Shown: positions 33,049 to 44,719 of the stretch, one piece after another
How positions within the stretch are numbered: position 1 is the stretch's first letter
Layout: every line of letters starts with the position of its first letter
Notes under the pieces: model-generated
Databases searched by the model: none
The model's input: the letters and a program-made list of their open reading frames with translations, nothing else
What the model was told of the DNA's origin: nothing
Position numbers and translations under genes: made by a program
Source: Peromyscus leucopus
Lineage: Eukaryota > Chordata > Mammalia > Rodentia > Cricetidae
NCBI RefSeq assembly: GCF_004664715.2
Contig: NC_051082.1
Span: forward strand, 4,727,078 to 4,791,077
DNA length: 64,000 nt
Direction: 5' to 3'

Positions 33049-33487
33049 GGAGTCACACTGTGTAAAGCCCCCAGACCATGTTTACTTATTTGTAAATAGC
33101 AGGTTGTTACACCTGGAGCTGGGTGGATGCCAGCCCACCCGGCAGGTAGGCACAATCAGGGCGGGGAGGCGGAAGAGAGAAAGGAGTTGGTCGGAGCCCA
33201 CTGGTGCCAGCGGGGATGACATGTTCTATACGACTTCTAAATCCGTGCTCTCCATCCGTGACGTGCACACTGTCAGGTTACATCTGAGATGAGATGTTGG
33301 TCTGTCTGAAGTTGGCTGCTGGTCAGTGTATCAGAGGTTTGCAATCTGGCTTATAAAACTGAAAAGGCCAGAGAGAGGATGGGCTTCGCGCACAGTGTGA
33401 TTAGGCATTTTCACAGGGGCATCAGGTCCCCGACTCAATTTCTTAAGTGGTTTTGTTCAGTGCTGATCCCCATATAAAGCCTTCGTT

Positions 33488-33835
33488 CTTAGACTGGGCC
33501 AGGTTTCTTTGTCAACTTGACACATGCCTAGACACCCCTGGGAAGAGGGCTGGTCCGTGGAGGAACTGGCCTCCATCAGATGGGCATGTGAGCGTGTCTG
33601 TGGGCCATTGTCTTGATGGCTAATTGACTTAGCAGGGCCTAGCAGGAAACAGGTACTCCCTCTGTGGTCTCTGCTTTGGTTCTTGCCTCCAGGCTTCTGA
33701 CCCGAGCTCCTGCCCTGGTTTACATTGATGATGGACTGGAATCCGTAACCTGTAAGCTGAAATAAACCCTTTCCTCCCCAACCTTATTTAGTGTGGTTGT
33801 TTCTCACAGCCACAGAGGAGCAGACTGGGGCAGGC
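33488..33835 (+). repeat. Rodent interspersed repeat (family not assigned)
   Basis: 'tttgtcaacttgacacatgc', 'attgtcttgatggctaattg', 'gatgatggactggaatccgt' and 'gctgaaataaaccctttcct' are widespread rodent repeat text, probably related to the elements at 31170, 54265 and 62140. Confidence 0.65.
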
Positions 33836-33839
33836 TGGT

Positions 33840-35680
33840 TTGCTCTAGTAGCGTGGATGGCTGTGAGGTTCATATGCTCTACGCTACCAACCATGGGGAG
33901 GAAGGATTCACAGCGGGGTCCCTTTTTTTACTGGACGCTTCTGAGGCAGTGTCCTTGTTTCCCCGATAGTCTGTTTGACCTTGTGCTCTGGAGAGTCAGT
34001 TGATAGGACCGAATCAAGCAGGACAGGAAAGGGGTGGAATCACATGACTGGGGTGTTGTGAGGACAGGGAAAGGGGACCATGTGCACCACTACCTTCACC
34101 TTCATTAGAAGATGATCAAGGCAGCTATCCAGTCAAGACAGAAAAGCCTGTCTTGTGTGCATTGGGTAGTAGAGGTGGTACCTGGAGCCACAAAGGCTCC
34201 CTTCCAAGATGAGCATCCTCACTACCTGCAGCCGGCATCTGAGGGTGTAGACATCACCGCTCAGGGAGGGCCCTAGCTGGTCTCAGCAGTCATCTGAGAG
34301 ACCAATCAGAGGTCAGCAGTGGCCGTAATGTGATCGGGTGGGAGTCCGGTTTCCAGTTCTTAGAACCTTGAAGGGCCTATGTGTCCTCAGGGGGGCAGCC
34401 TCAGGTGCAGTCCCTGCCTCCTGCTGTGAATTATTCACTATTCTCTGCTCGGCCTTCTAGAATCTCCACGGACCTTGATGCTGAGTGTCACATGTCCCAG
34501 GATCGCCAGCCGCTGCGAGGCAGGTTCTGTAGAACTCACGGCTCAGCAGAGTGGTGTGAACAGCTCTCCCTCCAAGCACCATGGAATCCAAGGTAATGGG
34601 CTCAAAGGTGGCCATGTGGGCTGGGGACCTCTCTTCCACCAGGTCTAAGGGACAGGCCCCCTGGGCTTCCAGCAGGCAAAAAAGAATGGGGTTAGCCTGT
34701 GAAATTCTGCACTTGCTTGGTGAAAAGTTTTGTTTGAGGTCATCAGGTAGATGCGTCTCCACCACCCGAGGGACATGTGGTCATCACCCGAGGGATGTGT
34801 GGTCATTTAAAATCAAAGTGGGTGAAACAGGGCCGAGTTTCTTGTTTGTTTCAAACTGGAGACAGCATAACTCTCTGTGATGACAGTGTGGTCACTATTA
34901 TCCTGTCCAGTGCTGGGACTATGAACGAAGGGTGATTCCTGAGGACTTGAAACGTGGCTGGCGTGTCTGGGGGATGGAAGTGCTATGTTACTTACGGTTC
35001 ATTAAAGAGCCACACTCAGAGAGCATCATGATGTGCCTCCTCTCAGGAGTGCCATTTCTTTACCCCAGAGACACTATTGAATTTAAATACAGCAACTCCA
35101 AACTGCCTGGGACAGCGGTAGAAAAAACCAAGGGCAGAGACAGCTTCACCATAAACATACCTTTGTCTAGGAGTTAATTCTACTTGTACTTTCAAGAGTG
35201 GTTTTCCTGTTTGTTTTCTTCCCCAAGGAATGGCCTCAGCACATCTATTTAGAAAACATGATTGACGGGTGGGCTGTCTCTTCCTAGGTGACCAAAGTGG
35301 GGGGGGGTTCACAGAAACATTCACATTCGTAGTCGCAATAGTTTAGCAGCCACCCACAGGAGCCTCCCGCACCAGGAACACTAGCTACAGCCAGCCTGTC
35401 ATGGATCCACTCAGCCAATGATCCATTTCTTAGAGCATCAAATACTGTCGCCTTGGCAACCAGCACTCATATGGTGTCAGCCTTGAGGTCATGTGGCTGA
35501 ACACCCCGGTGTGTGCGTGGGGTCGGCTTTCTGTGCCGTCGCTGTGAAACATCTCAGAGCGGTGTCGGCAGGAGGCTGCTTCAGTGGGAGAAGACAGCCC
35601 GGCTGCCTGGCAGAGCGGAGAGGTCACAGAAGTACAAGAGATGGGCATGTCCTCAAACAAGGTCACGGGAAGCGTCTACT
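33840..35680. other. Unique intergenic block
   Basis: No recognised gene or young repeat. Local duplication of 'catcacccgagg' plus 'gatgtgtggtcat' at 34766-34804. G9 run at 35299-35307. Confidence 0.5.
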
Positions 35681-35689
35681 GTTAAGGCT

Positions 35690-35997
35690 GTGTGTGCGTG
35701 TGTTCTGAGTACATACGACACACTTGTGGAAGTCAGAGGACCTTGGATGTCGGCCTTCACCTTTCTCCTTGTTTGAGACAGGGTCTCTTCTGTGGTTTCC
35801 CCACTGCGTGCATTATGCTAGCTGGGCTGTGGGTTTCTGGGTCTGTTCTGTCTCTGTCTCCTCTTGCTGGGGGAGCTCAGGACTCACAGATAAGAGCTTC
35901 CATCCTCAGCCGGCTGTGCTTGAGTTCTGGGGATTTGAACTTGGGTCCTCAAGCTTGCACAGCAAGGATATACCCACTGAGCCACATCAGCAGCCTG
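35690..35997 (-). repeat. SINE B4-like composite, antisense
   Basis: 'gtggaagtcagaggaccttg', 'gtttgagacagggtctcttc', 'ggatttgaacttgggtcctc' and 'cccactgagccacatcagca'. Confidence 0.75.
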
Positions 35998-35999
35998 AA

Positions 36000-37290
36000 A
36001 TACATCCCTCAGCAAGCGTACGACGTGACTCCCTGTGGCTGCGTTGTTTTTAATGAAATTCTCCTTCTTGGTGAATTCCCAGCTTCCCTTTGAAAAAGTC
36101 AGGTTGCAGCTGAAACCACATGAGGATCTTCGGCTTTGGGAAGAGACAGTTGCCCTGCCTGTCCCTAACACAGCAAGCCATGTGGATTCTCTTAGGAGAA
36201 ACGTCCCCCCATGTCCCTCCCATCCCTCCCATCACAAGGTTGGAAATGAACCTTCGCCACCAGAAACCAGGGCTTAGGGCTGCGGTGGGGACCCGAATAA
36301 ACCAAGTCTGGAGTAACCCTGTCCCCAGCAAGCTTCTACCAGCAAGCATGCTTCTCATCCCTGGAATTGCCTCCTTGGTCCCCAAACCCTTTTGTCTGGC
36401 ATCCCTTCACGGATGATGTCATTGGTTGTCTAAAATGGATAGCCACAATTTGAAATGTCTTTGGTTGGGGGTTATATATGTGATGTGTGTGCGTGCAGGT
36501 GCACGTGCGGAGGGCACAGCACCACCCCTCTGTAAGGCAGGGTCTCCTGCACACCCCCGTGTGTGTGAGTGAGGCTGCGGCTGACAGATGAAGCCAGGGG
36601 AACAAGCGGCGTGCCGAGGTGCTGGCAGCTACCAAGGACTTGTTCTACGCCCTGCCGTGGTGTTCAGGGGTCAGGGCAGTTGACTGTCATCGCCCCCCCT
36701 CCCCCAGTGAACTGGTAAGAAGCTGGGAACCCATGTCAGCCACCGAGCAGGAGACTGGCACCCACGTCTGGTGAGCCACTGAGTTCCCAGCCCACGCTCT
36801 GCTGTGGCTCGAGCATATTTTCCGACTTTATACCATGGCAGGCCAGAGGCAACAGACTTCAATGTTTTATTGAAAATAATTATCGACTCACGAGAGTCGT
36901 AAAAAGAGAACATAAAAGTCCCCACACGCTGGCCCTGCAGGTTACTTTAGCCTAATTGGTGCCTGAATTTCTGAGCGAGGTTAAGACCATCGGTACAGTG
37001 ATACACTCTGTGCCACGTGGTGGCATCCGTGGCTTCGTGGGACGAGAGTACAATGGAGAGGAGGAGGTATTTCTGCCCTGAGTACTTGGGTCCTAATTGA
37101 GCTCCTTCAAGCCCTTCTGTCCCTTGTCTAGTAAGGGTTCCCTCGAAGGCAGTGGAAGGGTGTGTGACAGGCTGGGCTCAGTAAACACTGGGGTCGGATA
37201 AGCCTCACAGGTGTCAGAGCAGACGTCACCTTGAATTTTGCAGTGGATTGTGGTGTGCCTAATTTAATTGATAGTATGTATTCGTGTTTC
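36000..37290. other. Mostly unique intergenic stretch
   Basis: A decayed antisense SINE-like piece occurs near 36480-36560 ('gtaaggcagggtctcctgc'). 36930-37100 is repeat-free with 'ttagcctaattggtgcctg' and 'gtcctaattgagctcc', two CTAATTG homeodomain-like sites. Confidence 0.45.
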
Positions 37291-37296
37291 GTATTT

Positions 37297-37436
37297 CGAG
37301 ACAGGGTTTCTCTGTGTAACCATCCTGGCTGCCGTGGAACCCCCTTTGTAGACCAGGCTGGCCTCGAACTCACAGAGATCCACCTGCCTCTGCCTCCCAA
37401 GTGCTGGGATTAAAGGCGTGCGCCACCACCACCCGG
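37297..37436 (-). repeat. SINE B1, antisense
   Basis: cgagacagggtttctctgtg through 'gcgccaccaccacccggc', complete and young. Confidence 0.93.
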
Positions 37437-37439
37437 CTA

Positions 37440-37655
37440 ATATATATATAATATATATTTTCTATGACACTTATGTGTGTGCGCACACGCATGTGTGCAA
37501 ACATGCATGTGCATGCCACAGCAGATGTGGGGAAGGCAGAGAACACCTTCTAGGAGTTCATTCTCTCCTTCCACTGTGTGGGTCCCAGGAATCTAACTCG
37601 GTTATCAGGCTGGAGACACGTGCCTTTACTCCTGGGCCATCTTACCAGCCCACAT
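37440..37655 (-). repeat. SINE B3-like, antisense
   Basis: TA-rich left end, 'gtgcatgccacagcagatgt', 'atctaactcggttatcaggc' and 'gggccatcttaccagccc'. Confidence 0.7.
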
Positions 37656-37964
37656 TTCTAATAGCTTAGAATTAAAGAATTGTGTAGGAGGTTGACAAAG
37701 GTCATTCAAGATTCCCCAACTCAGAACTAATCATTCAGCTGTGTTCAGGGCCCACCATCCTTGCTGTGAATGCTGTGGACAGAAAGTCAACCCATTTCTA
37801 AGATTGGGGTGAGCTGTTTCTAACAAGCATTTGATTTTACTTGAATCCAGTGAAAGATGTAGTTGAAATGAAACAGAATTGATATGCCTCAAGCAAAGGA
37901 TCTTCACGACAGAGATTATTTCATTAAAATAGCCCTCAAAGAAAAACATTACTTTTACAAAAAT

Positions 37965-38157
37965 TAAGTTTTATTTATTTATGGGGTGCTGTGGTATGGC
38001 AGTGTACATCAGGAGCGTGTGTGCCCGGCGCGCACGTGGAAGTCAGAAGAAAGCCGCGGTGGTTGGCTCTTGTCTCCCACCATGTGGACCCCAGGGACGG
38101 AACCTGGAACACAGCATCAGGCAAGCTTTACCGGCTGAGCCGTCTCGCCAGCCGGTG
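37965..38157 (-). repeat. SINE B2/B3-like, antisense
   Basis: 'ttttatttatttatggggtg', 'gcacgtggaagtcagaagaa', 'ggacggaacctggaacacag' and 'ctgagccgtctcgccagcc'. Confidence 0.75.
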
Positions 38158-38429
38158 TTACAAAGACGACCCTGAGTTACCTGCACCAAAGAGCCCCACC
38201 TCAGGCCGAGCTCTGAACAGGAAAACGGGGGCTGTGCCCACCCCACCCCCCTCTGATCTTTAAGAGGTCTGTCATTGTCAAGGTCCCAGTACATTCTGTT
38301 CCGACACAGCGGATGCTGCCTAAGGTGACTTCCGTCGCTCCGTACCATGGGCTGCGGTTGAAGCAGAGCCCTGTCTAAAGCAGGCCGGCGTGTTTTTACG
38401 TAGCTGCTGTGAAAATCCCTCCAGTCAGC

Positions 38430-38800
38430 CTCGGGGGCAAAATAAACATCTTATGTGGAAACTGGGGAGGGGGCATCCCTCACCCCCATGTTTCCCCAGA
38501 GTACTCTTGAGTAGGAGCAGCAGGAAATATTAGAAAGATAGAGGAGAGAGAAAAAGATAGAAAATACAGGATAGCCTCGGGAGGGCCTGGATCCCAGTCT
38601 ATTGGGTCTCGACTGTCTCTGCCCCAGGGTATTTATAGAAATGCCAAGGGGTGGAGCAAAAGACCTCCCCCAGCACAGCCAAGTGCAGACCATCTCAGAC
38701 ACCTGCACTCAGGCCCGTGGTCCAATCATTCTCTCTATTCAGACCTGCTGGGTAAAAATATGAGGAATCCTGAAAATGGGCTCCCATAGGAAACTTGGAA
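38430..38800. other. Unassigned, possibly LTR-derived stretch
   Basis: 'ccagggtatttatagaaatg' followed by ccaaggggtggagc, with GA-rich text 'gaggagagagaaaaagatag', resembles LTR composition, but I cannot name a family or define ends. Confidence 0.3.
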
Positions 38801-39017
38801 GGAGAGCCAGACCCTGGCAGGCCTGGATCATCTCCCCATGGGAACTGAGGACACTAAGTGACTTCCCAATGAATCCTGCTTTGACTCGCCTCCCTTAAAA
38901 GGTGGGGGAGGGGAGAGACAAGATCCCAGAGCTCATGGTCCAGCCAGGGAGCCTGTCCCTGAGCTCTGGGTTCAATCAAGACAGTGATAAAGGAAGGTAC
39001 CTGATGTACACAGGTAA

Positions 39018-39085
39018 ATATGTTTGCACACATGCACACACATACACACATATATACACACATGCACACATACAGAACGCACACA
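39018..39085. repeat. (CA)-rich imperfect repeat
   Basis: Mixed cacaca/tatata/gcacac units on either side of tatatacacac. Confidence 0.85.
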
Positions 39086-39501
39086 GATTATAAATTTCTA
39101 GGGACCAGGTACCTTCCATGATGCCTTGTATGTATGGCTCAGAAAAGTATCTGTTGATTTGCTCAGATATTAAAAACAAAACCCTTATAATAATGATCAT
39201 AGTCATGCTTACATTCCTAGCAATTAGAATTACAATTCCAAGTTGATGCTATTAGTTTTTCACTACTGTAATGTAATACTAGAGGCTAGGTAACGTTATT
39301 AAGAAATAAATAAAACAAAGGTTTGCTTAGCTCATGCCTCTGGAAGTTCAAGAGAGAAGATCACATTGCCAGAGAAGAGACCAAAGCACTGGGGACCTTC
39401 CAGCGTGGTCCCCAGCTGACCTCTGGCTGCTCTTGAGAAAGTCCTTAACCCCTTCTGAGGGTATCTCCCTCAGTGGCCCAAGGGCCACGACTAGGCTCCT
39501 C

Positions 39502-39662
39502 TTTTTTTTTTTTTTTTTTCTTCTGAGACAGGGTTTCTCTGTGTAGCCCTGGCTGTCCTGGATCTCACTCTGTAGCCCAGGCTGGCCTCTGAACTCACAG
39601 AGATCCACCTGCCTCTGCCTCCCGAGTGCTGGGATTAAAGGTGTGTGCCACGACCGCCCAGC
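39502..39662 (-). repeat. SINE B1, antisense
   Basis: T18 run, then 'gagacagggtttctctgtgt' to 'gtgccacgaccgcccagc'. Confidence 0.93.
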
Positions 39663-39814
39663 AGCTCCTCCTCATAAATGTGACACTACCAAACTGAGGA
39701 CTAAAGCTCTGATCCACGACCCTCAAGGCACAGAATGCATCCCGGCCCCTTGCTCTTCAGATGACAGAAAGCCTCAGGTAAACACAGGCCACAGCTACTT
39801 TAGATGCCTCAAAA

Positions 39815-39990
39815 GCATCCCACGTTGTGGCTGTGAGACCGTGCAGTCGACAGCGTGCTTACCGTTCAGGCACGAGGACCCCAGTTCGGATCCCTCGCAC
39901 CATAGAAAAGCTGGTAGTGAGGGTGCATGTCCATCACCCCAGAACTGAGGGTGGGAACGGGAGGGATTGTAGACTGAAGTTTCTCAGTCC
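39815..39990 (+). repeat. B4-like SINE fragment
   Basis: 'gcttaccgttcaggcacgag' followed by gaccccagttcggatccc, then 'gtgcatgtccatcacccca'. Confidence 0.6.
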
Positions 39991-40019
39991 CACCCGGGCA
40001 GCAGCCGTTTCATTTTAAA

Positions 40020-40213
40020 AAATGATCATTCAGAGGCTTAATATTAATTACAAACCGTTTGGTCTAGGCTCAGGCTTATTGCTTGCTAGCTCTGACATCT
40101 TAAATTAACCCATTTCTATTCATCTATGCATCCCCCTGTGTCTCATGGCTTTACCTGTGTTCTATTACATCTTGCTCCCCTGGCGACTTGCAGCATCATC
40201 CCGGCTCCGCCTT

Positions 40214-40280
<67 letters not shown>

Positions 40281-40395
40281 TTCCTGCCTGGTTATAACCT
40301 GTCTTGCCATAGGCCAAAACAGCTTCTTTATTAACCAATAGTAGCAATACATATTCACAGCACACAGAAAGACCATCCCACAGCAAGGGACTCTG
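40020..40395. repeat. Rodent interspersed repeat (unassigned, LTR-like) with internal (TC)n
   Basis: 'ttaaattaacccatttctat', 'tctcatggctttacctgtgt', 'cataggccaaaacagcttct' followed by ttattaaccaatag, and 'cacacagaaagaccatccca' recur in rodent genomes. A (TC)n of about 58 bp at 40217-40275 splits it. Confidence 0.55.
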
Positions 40396-40566
40396 GGGGC
40401 TCATTGGCCAGCCAGCCTCACCTAGATGTTGAGCTTCAGGTCAGTGAGAGACTCTGTCTCAAAGGAGATGATTGGTTTTTCCAAGGGGGATACGCAAGGC
40501 TGTCCTTTGGCTTCCACATGCACACTCATGTGCACACACACGTACATGCATTAAAAAGTATCTTTA

Positions 40567-40722
40567 GCCGGGCAGTGGTGGCGCCTGCCTTTAATTCCAG
40601 CACTCGGGAGGCAGAGCCAGGCGGATCTCTGTGAGTTCGAGGCCAGCCTGATCTATAAAGAGAGTTCTAGGAAAGGCGCAAAGCTACACAGAAAAACCCT
40701 GTCTCGGGGAGGGGGGGGGTAA
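40567..40722 (+). repeat. SINE B1, cricetid type
   Basis: gccgggcagtggtggcgcct, gttcgaggccagcctgatct, then aggaaaggcgcaaagctaca; ends 'ccctgtctcgggga' followed by a G run. Confidence 0.93.
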
Positions 40723-40797
40723 TCTTTAAGTGGTAACATTGATGGCTGTGGTTATAGTCCTTAGGATTCTTAGGATTAATACTATAACCAGAGGTCA

Positions 40798-40985
40798 CAG
40801 TGGACCCAGACAATGCTAATGTGATCCAGCGAAGTTACCAAGAAATAGACATAGTTCCTGAGTGCATTGCTGATCTTTCAGTGCTGGCTGAAGATTCCAG
40901 TGACCCATGTGATGTTCAAAAGTGGATTTTGTTTGTGAAGAGCCAGCATGCTGCTTTTCAAAGATACAAAGCACGCAAACCATTA
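40798..40985 (+). pseudogene. Unrecognised coding-like fragment (possible exon relic or processed fragment)
   Basis: Reads without stops as VDPDNANVIQRSYQEI, then DIVPECIADLSVLAEDSSDP and CDVQKWILFVKSQHAAFQRY-KARK, with amino-acid composition and hydrophobic spacing of a genuine globular protein rather than repeat translation. It is bounded on the left by a short unique stretch after a B1 ('actataaccag|aggtcacag' would serve as an acceptor) and on the right runs into a (CA)n. I do not recognise the parent protein. No intron/exon partner is visible nearby. Confidence 0.35.
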
Positions 40986-41005
40986 TCCTACTGCTATTTA
41001 CACAT

Positions 41006-41050
<45 letters not shown>
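41006..41050. repeat. (CA)n microsatellite
   Basis: About 22 CA units. Confidence 0.95.
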
Positions 41051-41052
<2 letters not shown>

Positions 41053-41089
41053 TGGAGAGGATCAGAAGGAACGGTCTTTTCTCTTTTAA

Positions 41090-41402
41090 AAGCTTGAGCT
41101 GGTGGCCTAGCGCGACTGCTCCGTGGATATAACTGCTTGCCTTTCAATCGTGAGGTCTTGAGTTCAGATGCTCAGCGCCTATGTCAAAACTGGATGTGGG
41201 TCTCTAACCCCAGGGCCGAGAGGCAGAGCAGGAGGGCTCCTGGGGAGCAGCAGCTAGCCCAACTGGTGAGTTCCAGGTTCATTGAGAAATTCTGTTTCTG
41301 AAGGGGAGAGGAAGAGAATGACTCAGGAGGACATGGCACGTCCACCTTTGGTCCCACTGCGCATGCGTGCATACCCGTACAAACCGGCACGCACACAGAA
41401 TC
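41090..41402 (+). repeat. B4-like SINE
   Basis: 'cgtgaggtcttgagttcaga', 'ctctaaccccagggccgaga', 'gtgagttccaggttcattga' and 'gcgcatgcgtgcatacccg' in B4 order. Confidence 0.65.
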
Positions 41403-41462
41403 CCCAGCATGGCATATACATATGTGTGTGATCTTATGGATATATGTATTTTCCTTGTTATT

Positions 41463-41605
41463 TTAAGACAGGGTTTGTCTGTGTAACAGCCCTGGCTGTC
41501 CTGGAACTCGCTCTATAGACTAGGCTGGCCATGAACTCACAAAGATCCACCTGCCTCTGCCTCCCAGGTGCTGGGACTAAAGGCGTGCACCACCACTGCC
41601 CAGGT
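41463..41605 (-). repeat. SINE B1, antisense
   Basis: 'agacagggtttgtctgtgta' to 'gcgtgcaccaccactgccca'. Confidence 0.92.
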
Positions 41606-41639
41606 GGGTATATGTATTTTTAGTTGGCATGTACTAAGG

Positions 41640-42165
41640 ACACATGTTTTGGGCGTCCTGTGCAGCTTTTCACTGCATGGTAGTTGGCAGATCCATCTCC
41701 TCGGTTCTAATTTGTGTTGGGAATATTCAATATCCTCTATGGCGGCTACTTGGCAGTCTCCTCTTAGTTACTATCCACTACACACCCCAACTGAACTCGA
41801 TCAACATCCTCTTTTCCTGCCTCCCTCCCTCGTGCCTCTCCCAGGCCCTGGTTACCTCTTCTCTCTCAGCCTTTGAGATCAGCTCTCAGCTTCCACCTAC
41901 AAATGAGATCGTGTGATCTTGTTGTGTCTCCTTGGGCTTGATTTACACGGTGCGCCCCCCCCCACTTTTCATCCACATTGCTGCAAATGATGGACTGCCT
42001 TCTCTTCAGATCTCTCTCTCTCTCCCCACTCCCTTCTCCCATCCTCCCTCTCTGCCTCGTGTGTGTATGTTTGTGCGTGCATATGTGTGTGCATGTATAT
42101 ACCACATTTTCTTTACTCATTCATCCATCAATGGACAGAAAATGCTGGTAACTTCTGAGCTGCAG
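41640..42165 (+). repeat. L1M-type LINE 3' fragment
   Basis: 'gcctctcccaggccctggtt', 'cacctacaaatgagatcgtg', 'ccacattgctgcaaatgatg', then 'accacattttctttactcat' followed by tcatccatcaatgg, in the same order as the old L1 3' UTR. TC/GT microsatellite expansions sit inside. Confidence 0.75.
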
Positions 42166-42169
42166 AATT

Positions 42170-43220
42170 ACAGATAGTTTTTGTTCTCTTTATTGCATTT
42201 CCCAGAACATCTAAAGTAAATGTGCAAATTTTTCTTTTTTAAATCATCAGACCACGAAAAAAGGAAGCTCTCTTAAGTGTGTCCACGGGCATCTTTCGGT
42301 AGCTGCTTATCTAAGAAGGACACTGTCCACTTCATAATCACAGCTCAGTCCGGGTCATCATGAAAACAAGAATAGGTTTAAAATGATTTTACACATCTCT
42401 CAGTTTGTTCCTTTAAAAAAAAAAAGCCCCCAATGATGCTTTCTGTAACATCTGTCTCTCTGTCTCTTTGCCTCTGTTTCTGCCCCCTTCCCCTCCCCCG
42501 TCTCCTTTCTTCACCCCATAAACTATGAAAATCCCAGCCATAATACTACTTGCCTAGAATGGGAACCTGAGAAGCTGCGCCTCCCTCCTCCGGCCCCCGG
42601 GGAGCAAGCAGTCCTACTAAGCATATCTAGTTTCTAGCTAGAGCTTTGCATTTTTATTAAACTTTTAGGGCAGAGCAAGGTGCAAGGTGTGTTGATACAG
42701 GAAGAAGGGATCTGAGTGCATCGTTTGGGGTCAGTATGTGTCTGGGGTGAGATCCTTTGGGACATCTCTGCAGGGAGAACGGGCCTCTGTTGTGCTGGGG
42801 AAGTTCATTGCCACAGAGGTGACCGCGTACGGCTGGCATCTGAGAAGGAGAAAAGGGGTCGGGGTGTCTCTAGTTATAGGAGAAGAAAGGCATTCACCTT
42901 GCAAGTTGTGTATGCACCAAGCCCTGAGCTCCTGGTAGTTGGAGCCTGCAGGGCTCTTGGATCTTGGCCACCACCTCCTCCTCTGTGAACTTCTCTCTCC
43001 CAGCCCTGGCGACTAGTAGAGTCTCTCTGTAGTTTTTTCATTCCTACGTTCTCAGGGAGTGACAATTCCGTCATATTTGATGTCTAATTTCACTTCGAAC
43101 TTTCCCTAGGAGACTGGCCCGAGTCTCGGAGTGAGTGAGCATGGGGAGGTGGTGTTTGGAAAGGCAGACTGTGGCACAGGGGCAGCGCTGAGGTGATGGG
43201 GGTGGGGCGTGAGGATCAGA
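42170..43220. other. Unique intergenic block
   Basis: No recognised repeat or gene. A10 run at 42415-42425. Confidence 0.5.
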
Positions 43221-43227
43221 GGGCGGG

Positions 43228-43228
<1 letters not shown>

Positions 43229-43273
<45 letters not shown>
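43229..43273. repeat. (GT)n microsatellite
   Basis: About 22 GT units. Confidence 0.95.
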
Positions 43274-43276
<3 letters not shown>

Positions 43277-43839
43277 AGCTGCTCTCACTGCAGGGACCTG
43301 TGCACAGGCTCTGCACATGGAGAATGTGTGGACTCCCGGGCTGACCGTTTGCTTTTCTCTTGAAACTTACCCAGTAATCCTGGGTAAGTTTTGTGCTAAA
43401 AATCCAAGAACTGAAAAGGGAGTGTCCCTAATCTGAAAGCCTGTGACTTTTTCAGGGCTGGGGTGATTTGCTCTAAAGAAAAATTCCACACCTTCCCCCA
43501 TGGGATAAACCACTGACAAGGCAGATGTGCTACACACAGTGTCTGATAGCATTTCAGGTAGGCACTGGACACGAGGTGTACGTATGTGAGTTTTGACAGG
43601 GCCCACACCCCTGCAGTCCATGATGCAGGTTTATGCATTTCAAAACCTGAAAAAAAAAAATCCTAACCTGAATACTCTCTGCTCCCAGCATTTCAGCTAG
43701 GGCCGCTCAACCTGAACATTCTAGATAGGGGTGATTTCTGTGTGTGCCACATTCACAGCCATTTTTACCCAAGCATCATTTGAATAACCTCTAGGGAACG
43801 GGTGCGTAACTTCAAGTCCACAGCAAACATGACATCCGA

Positions 43840-44200
43840 AACTGGGCAGATGGCTCAGGGGGTAGTGCCTGCCGTACAAGCACGAAGACCCTAGTGTGGA
43901 TTCCCTCCACCTGTGTAAGACAGCCAGGTGTGGCAACGCATGCCTGCCATCCGGGCGGGACTGAGAGGACAGAGACAGGAGGATTCCTGGAGCACGCTGA
44001 CCCTCCAGTCTAGCAGAATCCATAGGGTTCAGGTTCAGTGAGAGATGCTGCCTCTGGGGTGGTGGTGATGGTGGTGATGGTGGTGGTAATGATATGATGT
44101 GGATATAGATTGAGGATACCCTAACATTGACCTCCAGTTTCCACATATACATGAACCCCCCCCCCCACACACATGTGCACATAAAAATCAGACCTGCAAG
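43840..44200 (+). repeat. B4-like composite SINE
   Basis: Starts 'gggcagatggctcagggggt' (tRNA-like head), has 'catgcctgccatccgggcgg' (B1-like part), 'ggttcaggttcagtgagaga' and a 'gtgcacataaaaatc' tail; a GGTGAT block (44058-44090) and C10 run (44157-44166) are internal. Confidence 0.75.
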
Positions 44201-44549
44201 CACAATTTTTAAAAGTTGTGAAGTCTGTTAATTTTTCTTTTACCCCGAAGACTGAGGTAAAAAGGAGCCGGGGTGGGTTGGGGGTGGGGGAATCCACCAA
44301 CTGGAAGGATGTTCACAGTGCCAGTCCATGTAAGTCCACACACATCCCACTGCCGGTTTCTGCCATGGGCTCCCAGACCCCGGAGACACTTCTGTTCTTG
44401 AAGAAGGTAGCTGAGGATGCCAGGAGTGTGCCTCTTCCACAAGTTCACATGCATGCAAACCACGAGGTCCACAAAGAACTTCTGTGACCTCAGGGAGGGC
44501 TGTGTGTGGCTTCTGTTGAAGGTGGCTGTAAACTTCCACAGATTTTTTT

Positions 44550-44717
44550 TTAAAGATTTATTTTTACTGTTTTAAAATGATGTTTGGGTACCCACAGAGT
44601 CCCCTGCAGGTGGGTTTACAGGCAGTTGTGAGCTGCCACAAGCATGCTGGGAACCAAATACAAATCCCCTGCAGGAGCAACCAGTGCTCTCCACCCCGAG
44701 CCAACTCTCCAGCCCCC
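44550..44717 (-). repeat. SINE B2, antisense
   Basis: 'ggcagttgtgagctgccaca', 'aatcccctgcaggagcaacc' and 'gagccaactctccagcccc'. Confidence 0.88.
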
Positions 44718-44719
44718 AC

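Noticed and set aside
41006..41132. Continuation of the 40.8 kb protein-like ORF through HTHTHT
   Set aside because: That part is only the (CA)n microsatellite read in frame.
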